A DNA stretch of 64,000 nucleotides from an uncultured Lachnospiraceae bacterium (GTDB taxonomy: Bacteria > Bacillota > Clostridia > Lachnospirales > Lachnospiraceae), in assembly GCA_958428365.1 (NCBI GenBank), contig CAUAFT010000008.1:75696-139695 (forward strand), written 5' to 3'. Each line of letters begins with the position of its first letter. The first letter of the stretch is position 1. This document shows, piece by piece, positions 32,188-41,055 of the stretch. The notes below the pieces were generated by a model that was not told the origin of the DNA, did not search any database, and was given only the letters and a program-made list of their open reading frames with translations. The translations under genes were made by a program, and so were the position numbers.

Positions 32188-34161
32188 TTATTTTCTTATT
32201 ATAACTGATTTTTGTTTACTCCAATTTCCTTTTATTTTCTTTTCATCTACAGTTTTATAGGAAAGTATCTTAACATAATATTTTTTCCCAGGTTTCAACT
32301 TACCAATGGTTTTTGAAGTCACGCTGTTTTTGGAAACGGTTATCGTTTTTAAATGATAGAGCGAATAATATTCTTTTGTAGAATACTGAATAATATATCC
32401 CGATGCCTTTTTATCCCTTGCCCATGTTACAGTCATCTTTTTGGAATTATTCGATTTTAAGGATTTAATCGTAGGCTTCTTAGGCTGTACGGTTATTTCA
32501 ATTTTCTTTTTTCCTGCTTTATAAGTCCCTTTCGCCTCTGCTTTAATGGTAATTACTGCCTTACCGCAACCCTTAATTGTTACTTTTCCCTTTGAATTTA
32601 CTTTGACAACTTTTTCATTGCTGCTCTTATATGTAAGTTTACCGCCGCCGTCTGTCTTTGCTTTAAGCGAGAACGGATTATTTCCATATGTTTTTCTTAT
32701 CTTATCACTAACTGCTGTGATTGTCTGATAATCAAAGTATTTATATCTAAAATCATTTTTCTTCGCATATTTTTCTGCATAAGAATCCTTTGCACATTTT
32801 ATTAAAAAACTGTCATCTCCCCGGTTTGTAAACGCTCCTTTTCCTATATAGCCAGTGTATTTAGGAATCATTATGCTTTCTAACTTTCCCTCAGCAAATG
32901 CATAATCTCCTATACTATATAACTTATTCGGCAGTTTAATACTTTTTAGATAGCACGCCCCGTAAAATGCATAATCTCCTATGCTTCTTAAACTTCCTGG
33001 CAGCTCTATTTTTTTCAATTCCGTGCCAAAAAAAGTTCTAGAATATATATCTGTTATCCCTGACGGTATAACAATACTTGTTAAACCGGTATTTTCAAAG
33101 GCTCCATATTCTATTGAGTTCATTTCATAAGGCAAAATTATACTTTTCAAGTTCCCACAATCTTTAAATGCCTCATATCCAATGTCTGTCGTCGTGGTTC
33201 TTATCGTTACATCTGTTAACTTACTGCACTGATAAAAAGCTCTGTCACCAATTTTTTTTATTCCATCCGGAAGACAAACTTCTTCTAAATTTGTGCATTC
33301 GCTAAAAACCTCATGTCCCATGCTTGCTTCTTGTTCATATGAAATCCCTTCTCCTTGACATATTGCGACACTTCTTAATTTTCGACATTGACTAAAAGCA
33401 CAATCCCCCAGAAAACTTATTTCATCCGGAATTGTGACCTTTTTCAAATTATCACAATCATAAAACGCTTCCTCTCCTATGCTTGTAACTCCTTCCAAAA
33501 AGATCTCGTTCAGCGAGTCACAGTCATAAAACGCTTCCACTCCTATGTTTCTAACTCCTTCCAAAGATATCTCAGTCAGAGAGTCACAGTCATAAAACGC
33601 ATCCGTTCCTATGTTTCTAACTTCTTCCAAAGATATCTTAGTCAGAGAGTCACAGTCATAAAACGCATCCGCTCCTATGTTTCTAACTCCTTCCAAAGAT
33701 ATCTCAGTCAGAGAGTCACAGTCGTAAAACGCATCCGCTCCTATGTCTCTAATAGTATTATTACCATTAAGAGTAATAGCACTCAGATTTTTGCACTGCC
33801 CAAAAGCGCCGTCTCCGATACTCTGTAATCCATAAGTGCCCGAAACCGTTTCTAAATATTGACAACCTTGAAATGCCAATTCACCTATACTTTTTATGCC
33901 TTTAGGGAGCATAACGCTTCTTAATGTTTTTGAATTTGCAAAAGCACACGCCCCTATACTGGTAATCCCCAACGTGTCAGGAATCACAACTTCTTCTTCA
34001 TTGCCATAATATTCTACCAGAACTCCATCAATAACTAGAAAGTCCTCATTTTCCGTTGTACTATTTTCCTCTACCTGGGCATACAAAATTTCATTTCTGT
34101 CAATTAATATCATCGCTGCTATAACACACATGATGCCAAACACAATTCTATACTTTTTCAT
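32188..34161 (-). CDS. BspA-type leucine-rich-repeat surface protein
   Basis: The 657-residue secreted protein has an N-terminal signal/TM segment (about 5-28). About 15-17 LRR_5/BspA-type repeats of about 22-23 residues follow, with pattern IGxxAFxxCxxLxxIxLPxxxxx (about 50-470). A Big_2 Ig-like domain (about 490-560, YKSSNEKVVKVNSKGKVTIK) and a fibronectin type III domain (about 565-655, MTVTWARDKKASGYIIQYST) end the protein. No sortase motif is visible, so attachment is unclear. Four or five central repeats are almost identical at DNA level. Such proteins often mediate adhesion in gut bacteria. Confidence 0.88.
   Translation of the reverse strand: MKKYRIVFGIMCVIAAMILIDRNEILYAQVEENSTTENEDFLVIDGVLVEYYGNEEEVVIPDTLGITSIGACAFANSKTLRSVMLPKGIKSIGELAFQGCQYLETVSGTYGLQSIGDGAFGQCKNLSAITLNGNNTIRDIGADAFYDCDSLTEISLEGVRNIGADAFYDCDSLTKISLEEVRNIGTDAFYDCDSLTEISLEGVRNIGVEAFYDCDSLNEIFLEGVTSIGEEAFYDCDNLKKVTIPDEISFLGDCAFSQCRKLRSVAICQGEGISYEQEASMGHEVFSECTNLEEVCLPDGIKKIGDRAFYQCSKLTDVTIRTTTTDIGYEAFKDCGNLKSIILPYEMNSIEYGAFENTGLTSIVIPSGITDIYSRTFFGTELKKIELPGSLRSIGDYAFYGACYLKSIKLPNKLYSIGDYAFAEGKLESIMIPKYTGYIGKGAFTNRGDDSFLIKCAKDSYAEKYAKKNDFRYKYFDYQTITAVSDKIRKTYGNNPFSLKAKTDGGGKLTYKSSNEKVVKVNSKGKVTIKGCGKAVITIKAEAKGTYKAGKKKIEITVQPKKPTIKSLKSNNSKKMTVTWARDKKASGYIIQYSTKEYYSLYHLKTITVSKNSVTSKTIGKLKPGKKYYVKILSYKTVDEKKIKGNWSKQKSVIIRK
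33470..33760 (-). repeat. Tandem 66-bp near-identical repeats inside the LRR gene
   Basis: Blocks centred on gagtcacagtc(a/g)taaaacgc recur every 66 bp (about 33515, 33581, 33647, 33713). Each encodes one 22-residue repeat of the DSLTEISLEGVRNIGADAFY type. Units differ at only a few positions (Glu/Lys, Gly/Glu, Ala/Thr). Confidence 0.85.
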
Positions 34162-34201
34162 AATCTTTCCTCTCTTTCATAACCCTGATTTTTATATAGT
34201 A

Positions 34202-34216
34202 TTAGTATAATACTAA
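34202..34216. promoter_or_regulatory. Palindrome upstream of the LRR gene
   Basis: TTAGTAT-A-ATACTAA is a perfect inverted repeat about 40 bp upstream of the LRR start, in the presumed promoter region. An operator is possible; alternatively it is an AT-rich promoter core. Confidence 0.3.
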
Positions 34217-34267
34217 CATTTTTTTCCAATCCCCGTCAATACATTCCATGCATTGCCTCGGCAACAT

Positions 34268-35227
34268 CTAGAACTCTACTTCTTCAGCATTTTCTCTTTT
34301 TTTATTGAGCCACAGCAGAATATCCCCATAGACCACCTCTTTATCCGTCTCGTTCAGGATCTCGTGACGGTCATTTTTATACAGGCGGCAGATCACATCT
34401 TGGATCCCTGCTTTTTTGAACATATGGTAGACTCTCTTCACACCCACGCCCAGATCGCCCACCGGATCCTCCTCACCGGAGACCAGTAAGATCGGAAGGT
34501 CTTTTGGGATCTTATCGATATTTTTCGGCTGATTGTCAAAAAGAACCGCCTCAAAAAGACCAAGATAAGCGTTCAGGGTAAACTGGAAGGTACATTTCGG
34601 ATGCGCGTAATAGGCTTTTACGATCTCTTCATCCTTGGTGAGCCAGCTATTCTTCGCATCCTTTCCCGTTACATCGAATTTTTTATAAGGTCTGCCGTAG
34701 GTAAGATTCTGAACAAAGGTGCTGCGGTATCTCCAACCGTGGATTTTTGCCATGCATTTTGTGAGGGCGATCGCCAGCTTTGTAGTTCCGTCCGGGATAG
34801 AGCCGGTTCCCATAACAATGGCGCCGTCCAGCCCCTCTCCATATTTTGCCAGATACTTACGGAGCATGTAGGATCCCATACTGTGTCCCAGGATAAAATA
34901 CGGCTTTCCCGGATTCTCTTTCTGAAGCATGGTGCGCAGAGTATGCATATCCTCCACCAGGGTTCCCGACGGATCCTTCTCTTCCATATATCCCCAGTCG
35001 TCCTGGGAGCGTACTGATTCCCCATGTCCAAGATGATCGTGAGCCGCCACCATAAATCCCTGTTCTGTCAGGAATTTTGCAAAGGGTTCATAACGTTCTT
35101 TATACTCCACCATGCCGTGAACGATCTGCAATACAGTATGATATTCTCCATTATCAGGGATCCAGCATACTGCGTCGATCATTGTCTTATTGTCTTTTGA
35201 TTGAAATTTCAGATTCTCTGTCTTCAT
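34268..35227 (-). CDS. Alpha/beta hydrolase (monoacylglycerol lipase / lysophospholipase type)
   Basis: About 319 residues from ATG 35227 (MKTENLKFQSKDNKTMIDAV), preceded by CGGAGGA; the frame extends slightly upstream. The serine-hydrolase fold has the oxyanion region VHGMVEYKERYEPFA and HDHLGHGES. The nucleophile elbow is GHSMGS, the acid lies in LLVSGEEDPVGD, and the catalytic His is in YKNDRHEILNE. This Hydrolase_4 pattern is typical of lipid or ester hydrolases; the substrate is unknown. It lies downstream of two MarR genes in the same direction but after a terminator. Confidence 0.88.
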   Translation of the reverse strand: MKTENLKFQSKDNKTMIDAVCWIPDNGEYHTVLQIVHGMVEYKERYEPFAKFLTEQGFMVAAHDHLGHGESVRSQDDWGYMEEKDPSGTLVEDMHTLRTMLQKENPGKPYFILGHSMGSYMLRKYLAKYGEGLDGAIVMGTGSIPDGTTKLAIALTKCMAKIHGWRYRSTFVQNLTYGRPYKKFDVTGKDAKNSWLTKDEEIVKAYYAHPKCTFQFTLNAYLGLFEAVLFDNQPKNIDKIPKDLPILLVSGEEDPVGDLGVGVKRVYHMFKKAGIQDVICRLYKNDRHEILNETDKEVVYGDILLWLNKKRENAEEVEF

Positions 35228-35275
35228 TCTTCTTCCTCCGTTTTCCATTTTTCCGTTCTGTTTCTGTCACTGTTT

Positions 35276-35350
35276 ATTATAATTTCTATTCGCAATTATT
35301 TTATTGCATTTTGCAACTATTTATTTTATAGTACTGGATTTTGCAAAAAA
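35276..35350 (-). promoter_or_regulatory. Hydrolase promoter region with TTGCA dyads
   Basis: A -10 TATAAT (minus strand, 35276-35281) is preceded by dyads TTGCA-TTT-TGCAA (about 35304-35316) and GCAAT-6-ATTGC (about 35292-35307). Another TTTTGCAAAA lies near 35338-35350. No good -35 sits at 17 bp. MarR proteins bind such short dyads, so control by the adjacent MarR genes is plausible. Confidence 0.35.
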
Positions 35351-35356
35351 TTACAA

Positions 35357-35396
35357 TAAAAAAAGCGTACAATTTTTCACTTTCTTTTTGTACACT
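35357..35396 (-). terminator. Terminator of the MarR pair
   Basis: A 9-bp stem (AGTGTACAA with TTGTACGCT, one wobble; 35364-35372 and 35388-35396) is followed by seven T on the minus strand. Confidence 0.75.
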
Positions 35397-35412
35397 TTTT
35401 ATTCGGATTTCC

Positions 35413-35928
35413 TTATTCCACCTCATTCTCTTTTTCTACGGGAATCAGTCTTGTCTTTTGCCCCTGCTCCTTCTGTTTCCTGAGAGACCGGTCCATTCCC
35501 TCGCCAATCTTATGCAGGACTTCTTCCGAGATCTCCTCACTTGCCTCAAAAAGCCCGGAAAAGATGTTCTCACTGATATATCTGGAGTAGGTCTGATATA
35601 ATTCCCTGCCGGAATCCGTGACACGGATAATGATATTCTTCCGGTTTCCTTCCATATAATATTTTTCCAGCAGACCCTTCTTCACCAGCTTATTCACGAT
35701 CCTGGTAAAGTTGCTGGGGGTGATTCCCAGCCGCTGCGCAATCATCGCCATATTCTGATTCAGTTGTTCATTCTCAAGCAGATACTCCAAAACCTGTACC
35801 TGCTCAAAAGAAATCGGAATCTCCGTTCCATACAGCTCTTCCTTTTTATATACAGCGGCATACATATTTGCAAACTGAATCATTTTTTCCACAAAAAAAC
35901 GATTCTTTCCCATCCAGTTCAGGTACAT
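35413..35928 (-). CDS. MarR-family transcriptional regulator (second of a tandem pair)
   Basis: The 171-residue winged-helix protein has dimerising N-terminal helices, recognition helix region IAQRLGITPSNFTRIVNKLV (about 84-103), and a wing KGLLEKYYMEGNRKNIIIRV followed by TDSGRELY. The C-terminus is long and charged. It starts 4 bp after the preceding MarR gene, so the two are cotranscribed and perhaps form heterodimers. Confidence 0.88.
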   Translation of the reverse strand: MYLNWMGKNRFFVEKMIQFANMYAAVYKKEELYGTEIPISFEQVQVLEYLLENEQLNQNMAMIAQRLGITPSNFTRIVNKLVKKGLLEKYYMEGNRKNIIIRVTDSGRELYQTYSRYISENIFSGLFEASEEISEEVLHKIGEGMDRSLRKQKEQGQKTRLIPVEKENEVE

Positions 35929-35932
35929 ACTC

Positions 35933-36367
35933 TTACCTCATATCTTTCTCCATCTCCGTCAGATTTTCCCTTAATCTCTCCATGATCTCCAAAGCCTTCG
36001 CCCGCTCTTCTTTGGAAAATCCTGCAAAAGCTCCATCTTCCAGCTCTTCAAAGGCAGAATGGACCTCCTCCGCTTTTTCTTTTCCCAGACAGGTCAGATA
36101 GATATAAAAAGATCTGCGGTTCCCATCCAGCTTTTTGCGCTCCAACAGCCCGGCGTCCTCCATACGATTCAAAAGCCCTACAATGGTGGCTGCGTCCACC
36201 TGGCATGCCGCCGCAATCTCTTTTTGCATACAGCCGTCATTCTCCCTGAGATACTCTAAGATTTTCGGCTGTCCCGGTGTCAGACCGCTTCCCTCCAGAT
36301 ATTGCATGATCATTCTCTGAATGGAATTTTGATTACATAACAGCAGGTAATGGAATGTATCTTTCAT
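35933..36367 (-). CDS. MarR-family transcriptional regulator (first of a tandem pair)
   Basis: About 144 residues from ATG 36367 (MKDTFHYLLLCNQNSIQRMI), preceded by AAGGAGAGAGG; in-frame codons continue to 36409 but lie in the leader. The winged-helix has KEIAAACQVDAATIVGLLNR and the wing DAGLLERKKLDGNRRSFYIY. Sequence similarity to the downstream MarR gene is limited, so this is not a recent duplication. Confidence 0.9.
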   Translation of the reverse strand: MKDTFHYLLLCNQNSIQRMIMQYLEGSGLTPGQPKILEYLRENDGCMQKEIAAACQVDAATIVGLLNRMEDAGLLERKKLDGNRRSFYIYLTCLGKEKAEEVHSAFEELEDGAFAGFSKEERAKALEIMERLRENLTEMEKDMR

Positions 36368-36421
36368 TTCCTCTCTCCTTGCTATGGCATTACTTGTCAC
36401 ATGATTCATATGCTAATTTTT

Positions 36422-36450
36422 ATCTTAGAGGGATTTCTGATTTTTGTCAA
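36422..36450 (-). promoter_or_regulatory. Promoter of the tandem MarR operon
   Basis: Minus strand -35 TTGACA (36445-36450), 17-bp spacer, -10 TAAGAT (36422-36427). A CATATGAATCATGTG dyad-like stretch lies at the expected transcript start and could be the autoregulatory site. Confidence 0.7.
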
Positions 36451-36660
36451 GCTGCCCCACCATTGAGAATGTTTCGGATATTTGAAATGCACTTCACGAA
36501 TCTTAAAACAGGAAATATCACGGGAAGCATTTTCTTTTTTCCCTTTTTCATGTAAAATAGTTCCTGACTCTATTGAACAGGGGGCAAATTCTCCTTTGCC
36601 GCCTGGATCATGCCGGATCACAACATTGTTTTACAATATATTATATAGAAAGGATTACTT

Positions 36661-37521
36661 ATGTGGATTGCAGATAATTGGAAAGAATATGAAGTCATAG
36701 ATTGCTCAAAGGGGGAAAAACTGGAACGCTGGGGAGATTACATCCTGGTACGTCCCGATCCCCAGGTCATCTGGGATACTCCTAAAACAGAAAAAGGCTG
36801 GCGACAGAAAAACGGGCACTACCACCGCAGCAAAAAGGGAGGCGGCGAGTGGGAATTCTTCCACCTGCCGCAACAGTGGGATCTTCATTACAGGGATCTG
36901 ACCTTCCACCTGAAGCCCTTCAGCTTTAAGCACACGGGACTCTTCCCGGAACAGGCGGTAAACTGGGATTGGTTCTCTGAAAAAATCAAAAACGCCGGGC
37001 GTCCAATTAAGGTCTTAAATCTTTTCGCCTACACGGGAGGCGCTACTCTGGCTGCCGCGGCAGCCGGAGCCAGTGTCACCCATGTGGACGCCTCCAAGGG
37101 GATGGTGACTTGGGCAAAGGAAAATGCCGTCACCAGCGGATTAAAGGACGCCCCGATCCGTTGGCTGGTGGATGACTGCGTAAAGTTCGTAGAGCGGGAG
37201 ATTCGCCGGGGCAATCATTATGACGCCATCATCATGGATCCTCCCTCCTATGGAAGAGGACCGAAGGGAGAGATCTGGAAAATTGAAGACGCTATTCATC
37301 CGCTGGTGAAGCTGTGTACACAGATCCTGTCCGATGATCCTCTGTTCTTCCTTATCAATTCCTACACCACGGGATTGCAGCCTGCCGTTCTCGCCTACAT
37401 GCTGGGCACAGAGCTGGGACATCTGAAAGGACGGGTCACGGCGGAGGAGATCGGCCTTCCTGTCTCCTCCAACGGTCTGGTGCTGCCCTGCGGCGCCAGC
37501 GGAAGATGGGAGTCCCTGTGA
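36661..37521 (+). CDS. Class I SAM-dependent rRNA-methyltransferase-like protein (RlmI/RlmK type)
   Basis: The 286-residue protein has an N-terminal beta-rich substrate region (EVIDCSKGEKLERWGDYILV) followed by a Rossmann core. SAM motif VLNLFAYTGGATLAAAAAGA is about 119-138, acidic VTHVDASKGMVTWAKENA binds ribose, and IIMDPPSYGRG is the catalytic DPPS motif typical of RNA/DNA methylases. It is a stand-alone gene, divergent from the MarR pair, preceded by GAAAGGA. The exact RNA target is unknown. Confidence 0.85.
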   Translation: MWIADNWKEYEVIDCSKGEKLERWGDYILVRPDPQVIWDTPKTEKGWRQKNGHYHRSKKGGGEWEFFHLPQQWDLHYRDLTFHLKPFSFKHTGLFPEQAVNWDWFSEKIKNAGRPIKVLNLFAYTGGATLAAAAAGASVTHVDASKGMVTWAKENAVTSGLKDAPIRWLVDDCVKFVEREIRRGNHYDAIIMDPPSYGRGPKGEIWKIEDAIHPLVKLCTQILSDDPLFFLINSYTTGLQPAVLAYMLGTELGHLKGRVTAEEIGLPVSSNGLVLPCGASGRWESL

Positions 37522-37586
37522 TCTGCCGTATGTTCCATGCACAGATCCTGAAACCTTCTGTTATATTGCGTTATATCGCGCAAAAC

Positions 37587-37632
37587 GGGGCTGTTGCAAA
37601 GCAGATGATTCCTCTACTTTTGCAACAGCCCC
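37587..37632. terminator. Bidirectional terminator between the methyltransferase gene and the pilus operon
   Basis: A 14-bp perfect stem GGGGCTGTTGCAAA/TTTGCAACAGCCCC (37587-37600 with 37619-37632) separates convergent genes. The minus strand continues GTTTTG, so the T-run is short on both sides. Confidence 0.7.
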
Positions 37633-37663
37633 ATATCCGTTTCTATGTCAAAAACATTCTAAT

Positions 37664-38743
37664 TCAATTTTTCTCCTCTTTTTTCTTTCCCCTGACTCTG
37701 ATAAAAAGCATATCCACTATCTGGACAAGGAAAATAACTACCATGATCCAGGTATACTGATCTGCCCACCTCATCGGAAGTGTCACATCTTCTGTCAGGA
37801 TAAAGAATATTACGGAAGCAATGGAAACAATCAGACTGAATACCCGTGCCGGTCTGCAAAGCCGCTTCTTCTTCGCGTCCTCTTCCTCCTCATTTTCCAC
37901 GCTCCGGCTCTCCTGATCTTCCTGAGCATCCCCATCCTCAGATTCTGTTCTCTTCCTCAAATAGGTAATGAGAAGTATCACAGAACCCAAAACGGTAAGA
38001 GCTGCAAAAATGAGATTCCAAAGCGCCCATGCATCCGTATTTCGCAGACCACGCGGAACAGCATCGGAATCGAGTTGTTCTAAATCTTCTCCCTCGGCTT
38101 CCTGAAGCTCCTCTGCTCCCTGTGCTCCGTCTCCTCCCTGCTGATCCGCCGAAGCATTGTCCACGGCTGCGGCTCCATCCGCTGCCAAAGTATCCGGTTC
38201 ATCGCCATCCGACTCATCTCCGCTTGGCGTACGCGCAGAATCCCACGGCGCATAACGGTTTTCAAATTCCAGGGCGGCAACCTTCATGCCATTCGTCTGC
38301 TTCGCAACAGAGACTTCACTGATCAATTCACCCCGTGTATTGTGTTTTACATAAACAGTGATGGTATACTGCTCCTCATCATAGATATATCCGTCCTTCG
38401 CCTCGTCGATCACCTGACGGAAATGATAAGAGTATACTCCTGTATTACTGTAATCGATCTGTATGGTTGTCTCCTGGTTTCCGGTCAATGTCAGGGCGTA
38501 TTCGTTTTCGCTGCTTCCTTCCGGCATCGGATTTCCCGTTTCCAGAGGAACTAAGCTGTACTCAAAAGCCTGTTGATCCCCGGAAAGCGCTTTCTCCGAC
38601 GACTCAAAGGTCTGTTTCACAGGTAACCATATAGAGGTATTCCCAGCTGCTTTCGCTGAAAAACCTGTCATCGAAAATAAACAAGCCAAAAGCAGAAGGA
38701 ACACTGCTACTATATTTAATTTATTCTTCCGTATTGTGTTCAT
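37664..38743 (-). CDS. FctB-like pilus protein: Spy0128-type domain with polytopic C-terminus
   Basis: About 359 residues from ATG 38743, preceded by AGGAGAAG (an in-frame TTG lies 6 bp earlier). A signal peptide is followed by one Spy0128/FctA-type Ig-like domain (about 38-165, with GVYSYHFRQVIDE, then GYIYDEEQYTITVYVKHNT and FENRY). An acidic linker (about 170-225) and then three TM helices (about 238-258 and two near 300-350) follow instead of a single sorting-signal helix. The usual isopeptide Glu position reads Gln (HFRQV). The position after the sortase matches FctB, the streptococcal base pilin. Function as membrane-embedded base is inferred. Confidence 0.75.
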   Translation of the reverse strand: MNTIRKNKLNIVAVFLLLLACLFSMTGFSAKAAGNTSIWLPVKQTFESSEKALSGDQQAFEYSLVPLETGNPMPEGSSENEYALTLTGNQETTIQIDYSNTGVYSYHFRQVIDEAKDGYIYDEEQYTITVYVKHNTRGELISEVSVAKQTNGMKVAALEFENRYAPWDSARTPSGDESDGDEPDTLAADGAAAVDNASADQQGGDGAQGAEELQEAEGEDLEQLDSDAVPRGLRNTDAWALWNLIFAALTVLGSVILLITYLRKRTESEDGDAQEDQESRSVENEEEEDAKKKRLCRPARVFSLIVSIASVIFFILTEDVTLPMRWADQYTWIMVVIFLVQIVDMLFIRVRGKKKEEKN

Positions 38744-39716
38744 CTTCAACTTCTCCTTTGCTCTTTTTGCTCCGTGATCTTTCTATCACTTTTCTAAGCG
38801 CAATTTCCATTGTCAGCAAAATGACTAATATGATAACCAGCCATGCCCATAATGGAATCTTATTTAACAATGCCCAAATTTTCTGACCGTCTAACCCTTT
38901 TATAGACGAATCATCTGCAAAGGTATCTTCAAACACCTGATCCGTGATCCTGCCCACCAGCACATGTCTTCCGTTGGTACTAAAGGAGGTACAAGTGTAC
39001 AGCAGCACAATATGATCGTCGGGTTTTAAATCGATGTCTCTCTTGTGTTCGGCATTTTCCAGCAACAACTGCAGGTATTCCTGCTGTGCCTCTGTCCCTT
39101 CTATCGCTGGTTTAAAAAAATCAAAACTATAAGCATCCTGCTCCAGGAATGCAAAGAACTCCAGACCGTGATCCTTCCCATCGAAATAGAGGTTTCCATA
39201 TTTGTGCTTTTTGAAATAATCCTCTTTTGAAAAATTACCGATCTCACCAAACATGGCGTCAGCGTCCATATGGTGTCCGTAAAGGATACTGTTGTAATCG
39301 GAAAAATCGTTCTTATTCCTATAATCCAAAAAAATACTTCCCACCAGAGAATACTCTCCCATGACGTTGGTATTCACATACTTGTCATTGTCGACGGTCT
39401 GTACCATAGGATAATCGATGTGCGTTCCATATACTGTAATCCATCCAAACACATCAGGATTCAGTTTCTTTAACTCCTCAAAGGAAAGACTGTCATCCCC
39501 GACAGGTTTATAAGTCTCGTACTGTGCGGAGTCTCCCGCCTGATATATCTGATTGGTATCCCACAGAGCATAAATACTAAATATGAGGAAGAGTAGGAAG
39601 AATGACAGCATGATCGTATCTATCACGCTATCAATCCTCCTGATGATCTTCCTTCCTAGCATTTGTCTATCAGGATTTTCACTTTTTGTATAATCTTCCT
39701 GATCTTTTGAACTCAT
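38721..39716 (-). CDS. Class B sortase (pilus-associated)
   Basis: The 331-residue transpeptidase has an N-terminal TM (about 32-52), the class B catalytic domain and a C-terminal TM (about 283-305). The catalytic His lies in SILYGHHMDADAMFG (148/149), Cys242 in LLYTCTSF, and the Arg in NGRHVLVGR (250/256). Class B pilus sortases such as SrtC2 of the S. pyogenes FCT-3 island polymerise pilins carrying xPTG motifs. Both sorting signals in this operon read PTGI. It overlaps the downstream gene slightly and follows the major pilin by 29 bp. Confidence 0.93.
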   Translation of the reverse strand: MSSKDQEDYTKSENPDRQMLGRKIIRRIDSVIDTIMLSFFLLFLIFSIYALWDTNQIYQAGDSAQYETYKPVGDDSLSFEELKKLNPDVFGWITVYGTHIDYPMVQTVDNDKYVNTNVMGEYSLVGSIFLDYRNKNDFSDYNSILYGHHMDADAMFGEIGNFSKEDYFKKHKYGNLYFDGKDHGLEFFAFLEQDAYSFDFFKPAIEGTEAQQEYLQLLLENAEHKRDIDLKPDDHIVLLYTCTSFSTNGRHVLVGRITDQVFEDTFADDSSIKGLDGQKIWALLNKIPLWAWLVIILVILLTMEIALRKVIERSRSKKSKGEVEDEHNTEE

Positions 39717-39745
39717 AAGCTAGTTAATTCCAAAAATCCTTAAAA

Positions 39746-40987
39746 TTAGTTTGCTCTTCTCTTCTTACCTGCAACGATTGCTACACATCCGATTACAGCT
39801 ACTAAGATCAGTGCAACATATGGTAAGTTGTTTACGATAATACCTGTTGGTGTTACGCTCTGGTCATCGTATGTATTTGTTACGTCTGTGCTGTTTCCAG
39901 CGATTTCGCCTACAAGACTCTGAGCTGTGGAAACAGTTGCGCTCTTCTCACCATTTACTACAACAGCCTCGCCGCCGCCTACTACAGTAGAGGTAGCACC
40001 TGTGTAGTTGTCTGTACCGGACTCAGTTACGGTATATTTTGTACCAGCCGGTAAGGTCTTAAATGTTAAGTACTGACCATGAGCTAAGGTAAATGCATTG
40101 TCGCCGTTTGTAAAGTCTGCATCGCTTACATAAGCTCCGTCTGCATTGTAGATGAAACCTTTTACAGTCTCAACATCAGAGGATGCCGGAATCTCTAAGT
40201 TTACATTGAAAGAGAATCCTAAGTTTCTGTCTGCTAAATCACCAACTACTGTTTTTGTGATCTTTAATGCGGACTGTGTTGGGTCTGGATCTGGCTGATC
40301 CGGGTCTGGATCTACAGGATCTACAATACCGCCGCCGTTTTTGGTGTAAGCATTGACAAATCTGAATCCATTTCCTGTTGCGCTGTCGGATCCGTTGGCG
40401 TCATCATCGTTTCCAGAATCTGTTTCTTCATCTGTAGTAGGTGCTGCTTCAACCTTGTTGCTCTCATCGCCTTCTTCTCCGCCGTCTTTCTCAACGACAA
40501 CCTGATCTACAACTGTTCCATCGTCCGTGTTCTTTACAACGATCTGCATGGTGTAAGTAGTAGTATCATATTTCATAGTACCCTCTCCATTGCCATTGTC
40601 AATGGTAGTCTCGCCTGCTGTCTCAACTACTGTGTATTTGTAGACGCCGGCATTTGGGAATGTTACATTAGCTAAGATGTTTTTGGACTCTTTTACAATC
40701 ATTCCATCTGTCTGATTATCGCCGCTTGTAAACCGCAATGTGATCGGATTAATTGCAACTTCTGTCTTAGTGGTATCAGCAGAGCTGGTATCCTGGGTAA
40801 AAGTAAAGGTAAATGCCACATCCGGAGTCTGGATTCCTTCAGCGATATCCAACTCTTTTGTGATCGCCACCTTCTTGTCCTGGGTCTCGTCTCCTGGTGC
40901 CGCTAATGCTACATTGGTTGTTCCCAGGCACAGTGCAACTGCCATTGCGCCTGCGAAAAGTTTGCTTACGATTTTGTTTTTCTTCAT
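39746..40987 (-). CDS. FctA-like major pilin
   Basis: The 413-residue secreted protein has a signal peptide (1-29). Two Spy0128/FctA-type Ig domains follow (about 35-215 and 240-375), joined by an acidic, Asp-rich segment and a DPDPDQPDPDP linker. Each domain has the elements of a Lys-Asn isopeptide bond with its Glu: ITKELDI/YTVVETA/FVNAY, and LKITKTV/YTVTES/VTNTY. The C-terminal sorting signal is TPTGI (about 379-383), a hydrophobic helix and KKRRAN. It is the likely shaft subunit, between the SipA homologue and the sortase as in FCT islands. Confidence 0.88.
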   Translation of the reverse strand: MKKNKIVSKLFAGAMAVALCLGTTNVALAAPGDETQDKKVAITKELDIAEGIQTPDVAFTFTFTQDTSSADTTKTEVAINPITLRFTSGDNQTDGMIVKESKNILANVTFPNAGVYKYTVVETAGETTIDNGNGEGTMKYDTTTYTMQIVVKNTDDGTVVDQVVVEKDGGEEGDESNKVEAAPTTDEETDSGNDDDANGSDSATGNGFRFVNAYTKNGGGIVDPVDPDPDQPDPDPTQSALKITKTVVGDLADRNLGFSFNVNLEIPASSDVETVKGFIYNADGAYVSDADFTNGDNAFTLAHGQYLTFKTLPAGTKYTVTESGTDNYTGATSTVVGGGEAVVVNGEKSATVSTAQSLVGEIAGNSTDVTNTYDDQSVTPTGIIVNNLPYVALILVAVIGCVAIVAGKKRRAN

Positions 40988-41055
40988 CGCGCTTCTCCTC
41001 CATTCATCATTCTTTTTCTCGTTTATCTTTTATATAAGCTGTCATACAGTGACAG

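Noticed and set aside
33388..33828. Rightward repetitive frame and possible CRISPR-like periodicity
   Set aside because: The 66-bp period is coding repeat of the leftward LRR protein; there are no unique spacers between conserved repeats.
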